Positions 42,331 to 52,739 of a DNA stretch of 64,000 bases are shown in pieces. The stretch is from assembly GCF_003711515.1 (NCBI RefSeq), contig NW_021167086.1, positions 1,325,149 to 1,389,148 of the forward strand. Direction: 5' to 3'. The translations under genes were made by a program, and so were the position numbers. This DNA comes from Sodiomyces alkalinus F11 (Eukaryota; Ascomycota; Sordariomycetes; Glomerellales; Plectosphaerellaceae). How positions within the stretch are numbered: position 1 is the stretch's first letter; each line of letters begins with the position of its first letter. The notes below the pieces were generated by a model. It saw nothing but the letters and a program-made list of their open reading frames with translations. It did not search any database and was not told the origin of the DNA.

Positions 42331-42974
42331 GGGACTACTTATACGACGGAGGATTAATTGATTTATTAATTAAGACTATAAATCGTTAGTACGCGATATT
42401 TTGGATTAGGCAGGACTTACCGAAAAAAGGGTAACCCGACCGAAAAACTGAGTATAGAAGAAGAAGAAAAGAATAGGAAGAGGAAGAAAATAATAGAAAG
42501 AGGAATAACGGCAGGATTACGAGATATCCCTAATAGCAGTTATATAGGTACCTATTTTTAGTATAAAGGAGGAAGCTACGAAGTTCACAGAAGGAGTATC
42601 GACGGGCCCCATATAATACTAGCTTCGGAAATCTTTATAAGTTAATCGAAGGGATAACCCAGGAGAATAAAGGGGGTAGACCCGAAGGCCTTAAAAGGAA
42701 CTATCCTAGAACCTATTAGGGTCCCAAGTAGGATATTAGCTTTAGTAGTTTTATTACTAGAATAAAGGGAGGGGTATATACCCGGGTTAGAGCCACGGCC
42801 GAAAAGGCTCTATGTGGGGACTAAGCGGGGACCTAACAGGGCCATATTATAGAGGGCTCTAGGTCGGGGTATCGGGGTTTTAGGAGTCGGACTCGGAGAC
42901 TAGGTTTAGAGAAGCCAAGAGGCCGGCATAGACCGGGCGCTCCTAAGGATAGGAGTATCCGGGGGAGGTCGCTA
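42331..42974. other. Gypsy B 3' region: purine tract and LTR-proximal sequence
   Basis: It holds the likely promoter side of the antisense gene, a GAAGAAGAAGAAAAG-type purine-rich stretch (about 42455-42510), and the polypurine tract at 42958-42971. The last ~60 bases (CGCTCCTAAGGATAGGAGTA..) recur inverted at 62590-62650 in element F, showing that B and F are related at their 3' ends. Confidence 0.6.
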
Positions 42975-43326
42975 TATCAGGTGCCTATAGTAGCGGTTAT
43001 AATAAGTCCCTGGTATAAACCTATAAGGGTCTAGGTATACCTAGTCTAAGACCCCTTAAGGCATAAATAAAGTAAGTCGTTATATAGTAAATAGGATAAT
43101 CCCTCGAAGCAAATAAGGCAGCCCTCGAGGAAGTAAATAAGTAGTCCTCGAGGAGCAGAGCGTAGTCTTAAGGAGCGAGGGAGCCTCCCCTTTAAAGAGG
43201 GAGGCTAGCGATTAATCTGATTCTTTAGCTATACCCACGTTCTAACCCTATTATAATCCTATTATAATTATACCTGGTTCCTTATTTGACCCTACCTTTT
43301 CAATCTTTGCGACTACCTATTGAATA
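42975..43326 (+). repeat. 3' LTR of gypsy B
   Basis: 352 bases, partner of 28278-28629. It ends ATTGAATA and is followed by TAGGG. Confidence 0.95.
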
Positions 43327-43331
43327 TAGGG

Positions 43332-44780
43332 CTCCTTTTAGTTCTAAGGGCGCTTTTACTGCTACTTGTGTTTCTTAGGTCTTTTACCCGGTCCTAGTAC
43401 TAGAGTCAGTATAGTATCGTAGTATATAGATAGTAAACGAAAGAATATACGTCGCTCCTCTTCCGAAAAAGATAGGATATTGTATATATCGCGAGGTATA
43501 GTAATAGTAATACTAGTAACGATATTAACGATAAAGCGGCGCTAGTTATACTACTACTATAAATACTAAGGAGTTATTTAAATAAATAGCTTAAGGAGAG
43601 ATACTAGGTTTAGGGGTAACTACGGAAGTAATTATCACCTATTTCTTATTTTACTATTAGTTTTTATTATATTATAAGCCTTAGTATATAAAGATAGTAT
43701 ATATCCTATAGTATTACTTACTTCCGAGGCTATAGACTTAATATAATTACAGGGTAGCCACTTTATATAGTAGTTACTAACGTAGTTATTACTCTAATCG
43801 TCCTAGTTAAAGCCCTTAGTCTAAAGGTCGTGTTCTCTATTTATAAATAAACGATTGCCCTTCTTATAATACTTAATTATATCCTTCTTTTTAGCCGTAC
43901 TAGGCATATCCCCCTATTGACCGGGATTATAAGGTTTCTTAACACTATCGTTAAAATCCTCTAGACGTTTAAGAAGAGCTTCTTAGCTAAGCTTATAGAT
44001 ATCGGGTATATTAAGGATAGGGCCTTCGTGATACCGAGGACGTATAACTCCGTTATTATATAGCTTATAAGCATACTCTATAATATAATAGGCGGCCTGC
44101 CTATGAATATATATTCCTTTCTGCTTAGTTCTTAGGAAGCTTTCTATAGCCTTACGAATAATAGCGATATAGTTATTATTTAGAGCTAGTCTCTTAAAGG
44201 TGGATAAGATATCGTGAGTAGAGTTCTTATTATACTTAAAATCTAGCGTATACGATATATTAATATACTTAATTAACAGGTCGATAGCTTTATAGCTACT
44301 AGTAGCAGTGATACACTAAATAAGACCTCCTTATAGAATACTATTACATACCTTCCTGTCTAATATATCTGGATATAAGAGCCAGGCAAAATATATTATC
44401 TCTAGGCTATACTTCTACGATTTACTACCCTAAAAGAAGATAGGCAGCTAAGGGATAATATCGCGAAAGAGACTAAAGTTACTATAATATATAGCCTTAT
44501 ATACGATTAGTAGGACCTCGATATATTATAAGAGATGGTGGTGGCTACGAAATTCGACGTTAATAGTCCTATCTTCTAGTCGTGTAGTCTCGCTAGTCTA
44601 AGCCTCGAGTATAAATAACTTCGTCCAGACCTTTATAAGGCACTTATTAAGCTCGCTAGAGGTGATCTCCTTTACTACCTCTTGAATATTCGATAACGTG
44701 ATAGCTATCCCTTCCTTTTAAGATTTACTAAAAAGCTTATAGATAAGATAGGCTAGGATCCTTACCGTGGAGCTATAAAA
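43332..44780 (-). pseudogene. DUF6589-like protein relic (upstream piece)
   Basis: A minus-strand frame runs from about 44780 with only RIP-type stops. Readable blocks: VWTKLFILEA, EVLLIVYKAIYYSNFSLFRD, YSLEIIYFAWLLYPDILDRK (about 44365-44425), YKAIDLLIKYINISYTLDFK, NSTHDILSTFKRLALNNNYI (about 44155-44215), then a basic KKKDIIKYYKKGNR and ILSFSEEERRIFFRLLS (about 43450). The layout recalls the C-terminal half of fungal DUF6589 proteins (YAKELLHMYWLL-type block), often found in repeats. I hold that assignment loosely. Gypsy B splits the gene; the rest lies at 27830-28272. Confidence 0.5.
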
Positions 44781-44966
44781 GTGAGCGGGAAGGGCCTAAT
44801 AGTATTTAATAGTCTTACGATTAATATAATACCCTTACTACGGGAAGCACTAGCAGGCCTACCGCTATCTTTACCGCTATTATTCGGTAATAAAAGACGT
44901 ATACAGGCTTTAGAGGCCTATCTTTTAGCTACTAAAATAGCCTCCGGGGAGTGGTATAGGGCGTAA
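44781..44966 (+). pseudogene. LINE4 ORF2 C-terminal fragment (open frame)
   Basis: A stop-free stretch of about 60 codons ending at the natural stop of the LINE ORF2. It reads REALAGLPLSLPLLFGNKRR, then ALEAYLLATKIASGEWYRA, closely matching LINE3 (ALAGLPLSLPLLFGTKRG, AFEAYLLATKIASAEWYRT). The ATG at its start is fortuitous. It is the only open frame in the window that belongs to a real gene in its proper frame, and it is still a fragment. Confidence 0.8.
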
Positions 44967-45087
44967 ACCTTAATTCCTGCGGTCTAGTTATTCTATTTTG
45001 GGTTTACTAGGTAATTTATTACGGAGGATTTCCTTTATTTAGCACCGAGTTATACTATATCCAGCTTCTACTAGCCTTTAGCCTTTA
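44781..45087 (+). mobile_element. 3' fragment of a second Tad-like LINE (LINE4)
   Basis: Plus-strand sequence matching the reverse complement of LINE3's 3' end (29740-30060), running from the ORF2 C-terminus into the 3' UTR and cut by the gypsy D LTR. It is heavily 5'-truncated, or trimmed by rearrangement. Confidence 0.85.
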
Positions 45088-45091
45088 TGAC

Positions 45092-45305
45092 TAAAAACGA
45101 CTAGTTATGGGTCGTGGCACTAAGTGAGGTCCTAATAATAGATTATCTAGAACTAAGGCAGGAAGAAAGAAGAGAAGAAAAGTCTATAGTGCTAGGCTAG
45201 CTATAACGTAGCGATAACTAGGCGATATAGGTTCGTTAACTAAGCGCGTAGTTGGGAAGATCCGGAGTATAGCCGGATCCTTCATATCGGGGTTAACCCG
45301 TAACA
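45092..45305 (-). repeat. 3' LTR of gypsy D
   Basis: Its reverse complement starts TGTTACGGGTTAACCCCGAT and follows the gypsy E LTR for ~214 bases. The outer end is uncertain by about 5 bases. Confidence 0.85.
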
Positions 45306-45635
45306 CTATCCCCCCCCTCTTCCTCCGGGGGCTATATAACCGCGCGTCCGTGTTATAGCTCGACTCCCCTTTACGTCGCGGTAATAAAGGAATAGTCGTG
45401 TCCCTTTATCTTACCTCGCCCTTACCTTAATATTAAAGAAGCTTAAGTCGCCTACTAATCTTTATTTATATACCTAAAATAGGTATATAGGCCTTCCTTA
45501 TATAAATCTATCCGTAAATATATTAGGCCTATTTTCCTCGTAGGCTTTATCTTCCTCTATTCCTCTCCTTAACTTTAATTATAATAATAATAATAGTATT
45601 AGCAGTTCTGTATATACTTACTTTTCCTTATAGCG

Positions 45636-46826
45636 ATGACTTTTTCTGACTCTGTTATTTCCTAGCTAATATCTATCGATACTCGGCTAGTTTAAGAGCT
45701 CTCCGTCTAAAGTAAGCCGTCTTTTTCTCGCGATCTATTTATAAGGTACCCTCCGCTAACTTCTATCGTTTTATAGATAGCGCTAGCCCCTAGCGATAAT
45801 AAGGGTAATAATAGTAGGAAACGTACCGCTGATAATAATATAGGTATAATACTCTTACGCCTTAAGGCGATACTAACCGTATAATAGTTCGTGTTATCGC
45901 TATCGCCTCCGCCTAAGAAGAAGAAATCGGCGGGTAGTCGGTCTCCTAAGCAGCCTCCTAATAACGCTTATACTAAGCCGTGCCTCCTTTACACGCGCGA
46001 TATTACTAATGAAAAGTATAAACGCTTTTATAGTAGCTAGAGTAGTCGGGGGAAGAAATACTATATATACTCTATAAAGATATACCGGTATACTCCTCTT
46101 TTAATATACCTTAAAGGCTACGTGTAAAGCTTATTCGAGACGGTTATATTTATTAGCGATAATAATAAAAACACCCTTATAAGACCTCCTCCCCCTTTAA
46201 GGTTATAACCGTATCCCTAACCCTTTTTCTAGGAGTAGAAACCGTATCTTAACGCCTACGCGGCGTTCTAGGATACCCTTATAGCTAGGGAAGGGATAAT
46301 AGCGATATTGCTTATAGCTATATATCCCGCGGAGGCTCCTAACACGGTAATTACGCTAGCCCCTTCTCCTTCTTAGAAGGTATAAGAAAAGGTAGCACCG
46401 TAGTTAGCCTTACTACCTCTTTCTAAAATCGTTAATAAAATAACTAAACTAGCCTTACTTCCACTAGTAACGGAGGTTATTAATAAAGTAGTTACGCTAG
46501 TTTTTACTTCTCCTTTAAAGGTTATAGAAAAGATAGTGTTAGGACTAAACTTATCGCCTCCGGAAGAGGTTATTACTAAGACGGAATAGCTAGCCTTATC
46601 TCTTCCTTATAAGGTTATAGGTAAGGTAATAGTTTCGGGCGTAATCCCTTTTTAATATATAGCGGAAAAGAACGCTTATCCTATTACTCCTACTCCTTTA
46701 TCGGGGTTAATATTATTAGATAAAGACTTTAGGCGTCTTAGTCTTATAGAGCTAAAGGAGTATACTTAGCTATTTAGGGAGATACTTATACTTAGTCATG
46801 CTAATATCGTGATCTCCTAACTCTAA
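45636..46826 (+). pseudogene. Antisense accessory gene of gypsy D
   Basis: Second copy of the gene at 23683-24869, again opposite to gag-pol. It opens MTFSDSVIS (ATG 45636-45638; the E copy has ACG there, so this ATG may itself be a RIP product). It continues with PPPKKKKSAGSRSPK, then PCLLYTRDITNEKYKRFYSS and RGKKYYIYSIKIYRYTPLLI (about 45985-46110), LFETVIFISDNNK, Pro-Leu-rich repeats (KVIEKIVLGLNLSPPEEV), and LDKDFRRLSLIELKEYT near the end. Tyr in YTRDI, YYIY and KIY probably replace Cys. D and E agree at most positions across this gene, including outside the putative zinc module. Function unknown. Confidence 0.6.
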
Positions 46827-47240
46827 TAATACTCGGAGTGTATACGACGCCTACGGGTATAACTATTACTAGCGCGGTTATAATCCCCGATAATAACGAT
46901 AATAAAGGCGATAATAAGGTCAAGGAGACGGACTCTAACTTATAATAGGGCGATAAGGGTAAGACTTTTACGAAAGTCGATAATCCCGAGGATAATAATT
47001 TTAAGGCTAATAATATTAATCTAGGCTTATATTAAGCGTGGCTAAGGCGCGGGGCCTATCCGGCCTAAACTAAATCTGACTCTTACTTCTTTCTAATTAT
47101 CGCGATATAATCGCTTATGTATCGGCTCCTATATTATAATAGCGCGAAGGTATCTAATAGGCTATTATTCGTTATTACTAAGCCGAATTTTCTTTTAAAC
47201 TTATTAAGTACCCGCGTTTACGCTAATAGTTCTAGGGGTT
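46827..47240. other. Gypsy D spacer between antisense gene and pol
   Basis: It holds acidic/Asp-Asn codon repeats (GATAATAAGG-type units) on the plus strand that may still be coding in the antisense gene, then the 3' end of pol. I see no separate gene. Confidence 0.4.
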
Positions 47241-50200
47241 CCTACATAGAGTTATAGTATCCTACCTATTATACTAATACCTTATATCTTAATCTCTTAC
47301 CTCGCCTTTTTATCCTTATATAAAGGATTTCCTCGACTTCCTATTCTTTATTATCGGTTACTTCTCAAATAAGCAGTGGTTAAGGGTTATCTACTACTTA
47401 TCCCGGAAAAGGGTTATCGCCCGCGCGATATAATAAGTGTATAGAGAATCGGGGGTAGATCTACGATAATAAGATAAGCGGAATTATATATAGGCTAATT
47501 ACCTTTATAACTTAGTATTTACGATAAAGCTAGTTAAGCTTATATAATAATCGCGGAGTTAAATAGTTAGCTAATAATAGCTAGACTAAGTCGTTAACCT
47601 TAAAACGCTTAGCCGGTATACGATATTAGTTAGCAGACTCCTTATTCGTAAGCTATATCGATACGATTATAGCCTAGGCGAACTCGGTCGCTTCTTATAA
47701 GCGGCGTAGTAGAATATAGGCCGCGAATACTCTAGATTCTATAAGCGGCTCCTTAGTTATCTAGATCGGGTTAATATAATAGCTATAATCTAAGAAAAAG
47801 GGACTAAACCCTATTATAAAGCTCTTACGGTTATTTAGGGCTAGCTATGCTACGGGTAGTAGGCGATCCTAGTTATCCTAACCGTAATAGATAAAAGCTC
47901 GTAAATAAGCTTATACTTCTTAGTTTATACGCTTTATTACTTTATCGGTTTAGGGGTAGTATACTATACTAAGCTTATATAATATCCGTGCGAGCTCGTA
48001 AAAGTGCTTCTAGAACCTACTTATCTAGTTTAAACCTCGGTTACTAATAATCGACCTAGGTATTACGTAAAACCGGAAATAATAGTATACGAACTATTTC
48101 GTGTAAGCTTCGGCTTTTATTATCTTTATCGCTCCTAATATTATAGTCTTAGTTAAACAGTCTGTAATAACCTAAAGGTAGCGCGCCTTCTTCTCGCCGG
48201 CTAGTAGTAGGTCTATTATAAAGTCTATTAATAGGTCGCTCCGTATTAGTTCTAGTACTGGAAAAGGGCGTAAAAGGCCTTATTTCGCGTTTCTCTATAT
48301 ATACTCCTTTCTATAAACGTTATAGTTCCGGATAAATTATCGGATATCCTTATTTATCCTCGGCTAGAAGAAGCGATATGATACTAAGGCGATAGTATTT
48401 TCGCGTCCGGGGTATCCTCCGATTACGAAGTCGTGAATTAACTAGATAATCCTCCCTTATAATATTAACCCTTTAATAGACCCGGGCACTTAAATTCGGT
48501 TGCGGAATAATAGTAACCGGTCGTAAAGACTAAATACTCGGCTATTTATAGCTTTAATTCTAATAATAATAGGAAATTACTATTCTGCTTTAATAACCGC
48601 AGATAAGCCTCCTTAATACTATTTATCGGTTATAAGCGTCTTATCCTATAATTACTATAACTTTTAGTCCGCCTCGAAGATCGTTCAACCACTATTAACA
48701 TAACGAATACTAAGTTGAATCGCGGTATCGGGAATTAATTAGATATAATAAGATTACTCCCGTTTATCCGTTATATCTTAGGGCTTATCTTATTATTAAC
48801 GTAAAAGGGCGTCTGTTATTATATTATCCTCCCCCTTCCGATACTCAAGCACGAAATTAAACTATATAAGCTTATTAGCTTATCGGCTTTATCGCTTAGT
48901 AAGTATTCGCTTTATTATAAAGTATTTAAGGGCCTTATAATCAGAACGGACTATGAACTACTTATAGCTAATAAGCTTAGCCCGCTATATAGCTAAATAA
49001 CTTATAATTATTAGTATTTCCTTATCGTGGATTAGGTAAATATATTCTACCCTATTAAGTTTATAAGAGTAGTATACGACTATATAGCGATTTCCGTCCG
49101 CATTTTCTTATATTAGGCTACCCTTAAAGGCGAACCCCGAGTAATATATATCGATAAATATCTTATTTACTAGGTCCTACTATCGTAGTATCGGGCTTTC
49201 TTAGAACCTCGCCTTTAGCTTATAAAAGGCCGCTTTTTCCTTAGGACCCTATTACAAGGCGTAGTCTTTCTTAGTAAATACTATTAATAAGGTCAAGATC
49301 CCCGAAAAGTCCTTAATAAAGATCTAGTAATAATTTATATACCCTAGGAAGCTTCGCACGCCCTTAACCGTTATAAGCGTTTCCTACTCGTGGATAGCTT
49401 ATAACTTCTTTAGGTTATAAGATACGTCTTTCCCCGCGGTAACTATAAATCCTAGGTACTTTACTATCTTTACGCTAAGCTTATACTTTAACGAATTTAG
49501 GTTTAGGCTAGCGTTTACGAGCGCGCGGAGTACTTACTTTACCTTCGCTTCGTAGTTAGCCTAACTCCTATTAAAGTAGACTATGATATCGTTAATAGAA
49601 GCGGTAATAAAGTTATCTAAGAAGTATTATAGTATTTTATTAATATATTATTAGAAATATACAGGGGCTTTACTTAAGCTAAATAGGTAGATAAGCTATT
49701 TAAAAAGTCTAAACTAAGTTCGGAATATTGTCTTATATTCGTATCCTAAGGCTATCCTAATCTTATAGAAAGTAACGACAATATTAAGCTTTATAAATAA
49801 TTTCACTTAGGTTAGGTTTTATAGTATCTTAGCGATTAAAGGGAATAAGTAACGGTCTTACTTAATAATAGTGTTTAACGCTTAGTAATTATAATAAAAA
49901 TACAGTCGTCTGCCTAGACTCCTTATAAAAAGGATAGGAGCTACGGCTTCTAAACTACTAGCACGGATAAATCCCTTATCTAATAGGTTAGTAAATATTT
50001 TTCGTAATACTAGGAGTTCTTCTCTTAATATATTATAGAATAGCCCTTAGGGAAGCGATGGTTCTTTACCGTTACTTCCGGGTATAAGGTCTACCTTATA
50101 GTCGACTCCTGATTTATATAGCGGTAATTAGTTAGCCTTATCGGGCGTAAATAGGTTACCGAATTCTTATAATAGCTCTTTAGGTATAAAGTCCTTTACG

Positions 50201-50660
50201 TCCGCTAGTTATTTCTTATATAACGCTTTTTCGATATCCCTTAAGCTTACTCCCTAGACTAAGACTTCTTCGCCCTTTTAGTATAATTATCGGATAATAC
50301 CCGCGAATACGGATCTAATAACTAAATACGTATCGCGGATAGTTTATGCTTTAATAGGTTCCTTTTTATAATAAAGTCGTATATTTAATCTAGTTACTCC
50401 GTGGTAAAGCCGTTTATCCTTAGCGTAATACGTTACGTTATTTCATTCTATCTAAGGCTTCCCAAGGAATACGTCTTAATTAAGCCCGGGTATTATATAT
50501 ACGAATATCCTTTACGGGTAGCCGCCGATCTTAAGCTTATAGATAGTAATCCCCGCGCTACTAATAGTCCTAGTAGCTTCCGAGAAGATATTTAGTAGTC
50601 GATGTATTTTATTAACTCATAGTAATTAAAGTCTCTAAGTAAACTATTTACTTATAGCGG
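47241..50660 (-). pseudogene. Gypsy D Pol: protease end, RT, RNase H, integrase, chromodomain
   Basis: Minus-strand counterpart of gypsy E pol. The RT catalytic box reads SINDIIV near 49580-49600 (first Asp to Asn). The chromodomain region is near 47290-47360, integrase about 47600-48450, RNase H about 48800-49200, RT about 49200-50150, and the protease end about 50400-50600. Stops are TAA/TAG. The frame is cut at 50662. Confidence 0.8.
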
Positions 50661-50859
50661 CATCGATTTCGACACGTCTATTAACCACGGGCGCTTAATA
50701 AGAGTAAAACCGATAAAACCACTAAGATAGACATAATAGCTACCGCCTCTCTCCCGAGATACTATTATAGCGGTACCGTAATACCGGCGCTATGGTATAG
50801 CCAGAGGAGTCGTGGGATAGTATTATCCCGACCTTAACTATACAGAATTCGTAACAGAC

Positions 50860-51252
50860 TATCAGAATATACAGTGCTTAGACGTTACCATAGGACGAGC
50901 ACCAGACTTATACATAGATAGAGGGGTCGTAGTCAGGTTAGACCGTTAAAGATACGACGCGTCGAGGTCTAGTAAGCTAGTCAGCTTAGAAGTCAGCTTA
51001 GATCTAGTAAGCTAGTTACCTTAGGAACCAGCTTATACCTAAACTTAGTTCTAAGGAGGCCTCTCGCCACCCACTTAGTTAGAAGACCTTAGGTAAGTAT
51101 AAAGAGGGGAGTGTCTTCTATAGTTCCTAGAGTCTTAGAGGGACTTAATGAATAATCTTATTACGATAGCCCCTCTTTCATTCCTACTAATCCCTATATA
51201 ATTCTATATCGTCTAGTAGTTACCTATTACTCCTTATAGTATACCTATAACA
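50860..51252 (+). repeat. 5' LTR of gypsy C
   Basis: It starts TATCAGAATATACAG and ends CCTATAACA. The last 300 bases (50953-51252) match 58050-58349. It contains a duplicated GATCTAGTAAGCTAG / GGTCTAGTAAGCTAG unit. Confidence 0.85.
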
Positions 51253-51339
51253 TTTTATTCGGTCTTCCCTTTTACACGGGTATAATAACCAATAGGAATT
51301 ATAACGATTAATCCGACCTATATACCACTAAAAACCAAC

Positions 51340-52700
51340 TATTAATAAAACCCTAAAAGGCTATTATACCTTAACGCGCTAATCCGCTAGTTCCCCTTTT
51401 TATAGGACTTATAGATAATAACGACGAAGGATCCTTTTCCTTTTTACCCCCTCCTCCCTCCGATAATACCCCTAACCCTAATACTCCTAATCCTAAAGGA
51501 TAAAGGGATAACTGTGTAACGTGATATACTTACTTAGACCTTTAGAATCTCTCTATAATAAACCTCTAAGATACTAAACTTATAGCGGAGACCCGTTATC
51601 TCGAACTACGTCTTAAAAGGAAAAAGAAAAAACGCCGGCTTAAACTTCTACATAGCGGTATCGACCCCGATACTATCACCCCTATAACCTCCTAAGAGCC
51701 CTCCTAGTCCTTTTTAGGTATACTAATATAAGGTAATAAGGTAATTAAAATTAATATAGATATCCCTAAGTAGGATAGAGTATTCTATAATAGATATCTT
51801 ATTTTTATCGAGGATATTAAGTCCCGGATCGTATAAACCCTAACCGCTTTTATACCAAACTATCTAAAATATTCTACGCCTCTAATAGTCTCCTATAAAC
51901 TATTAAGTCATTATAGCGTTAGTATTGAGAGACTACCTTCGGATATATAAATTGTAAAAGAGGAGCTACTTAGGAAGATATAAAACAGTTCCTCGCTAGT
52001 CTACTAGTTAATAATAATACCCGGGAGATATCTATCACGGAATAACTATTCTCCGACTATCTATAGTAGAAACTAGACTAATCCTATAATAGATTCCTAG
52101 ACTTTATAAATAGACTCTTTATGGAAGTTCCTATTATTCTTAACGATAAAATTCGTATATAGTTAATTCTTAATAAGTTATAGAAGCCCCTTAAAGACCG
52201 GATCCGTGCTAGAGGATTACCGAAATTAATTAAAGAGCTCTATATAGCCGCCCGCTAGGCCTAGGTTACCTTAATCTAGAATACCGAGGATAATAACTAG
52301 CCTTATTCTTCCTTATTAGCTTATTAACGGGCTAAGCGTAACGATAAGCAGAAAAGATAGTTAAGCCCTTTACGTGGTTATAACCAGAATAACACTAAGG
52401 GCACTAAAAGATAAGATAAGGATATATCGGATAAACCCTAGAAGAACCCCCGTATTACGCTATTACCCCCTATTAAGGAAATCGAGTATTTTTACTATTA
52501 CGAAAAAGGCTATTATCGCTTATCGTGCCTAAAGGACCCTAGGAAGACGAATTAGAACGCTAATAGGCCTTAGAATAATACCCAGAATAAGTCGCCTAGT
52601 ACTAATTCCGTATTAGTAGATCCTAAAAGAAACACTATAATAGGTTAGGTATAGGTCATACTTTCTAAGGAACCCTTATAATAGGAACGCGCGCCATCTA
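51340..52700 (+). pseudogene. Gypsy C Gag with zinc knuckle (broken)
   Basis: A plus-strand frame with a basic segment (RKKKKRRLK-like, about 51615-51640), the Gag core (about 51930-52260, with FLDFINRLFMEVPIILNDK near 52100), and a zinc-knuckle relic YFYYYEKGYYRLSCLKDP near 52490-52540 (CxxCxxxGHxxxxC with two Cys and the His changed to Tyr). Ends are approximate. Confidence 0.65.
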
Positions 52701-52739
52701 TATTAGCACCTCTTTCCTATAATCCCCTAAAGGTATAAC

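Larger units (their letters stand above)
28278..43326 (+). mobile_element. Ty3/gypsy element B, full length, carrying LINE3
   Basis: 352-bp LTRs at both ends and a perfect 5-bp duplication TAGGG (28273-28277 and 43327-43331). Without the 6.2-kb LINE3 and one copy of its target duplication, the element is about 8.8 kb. Plus-strand gag and pol are followed by an antisense spliced gene of about 1.5 kb. A purine tract (CCGGGGGAGG) lies just before the 3' LTR. The element sits inside a DUF6589-like frame. Confidence 0.95.
45088..50662 (-). mobile_element. Ty3/gypsy element D (same family as E), gag end missing
   Basis: Reverse-orientation copy of the gypsy E family: 3' LTR at 45092-45305, antisense gene, and pol up to the protease. 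Similarity to E stops at about 50662 (E 19835). Gag and the 5' LTR are missing, replaced by LINE2-associated sequence. The 3' LTR lies against the 3' UTR of LINE4. Confidence 0.85.

Noticed and set aside
45636..45638. ATG as the proven start of the antisense gene in gypsy D
   Set aside because: Gypsy E has ACG at the same codon. A C-to-T change could have created this ATG, so the start is left open.
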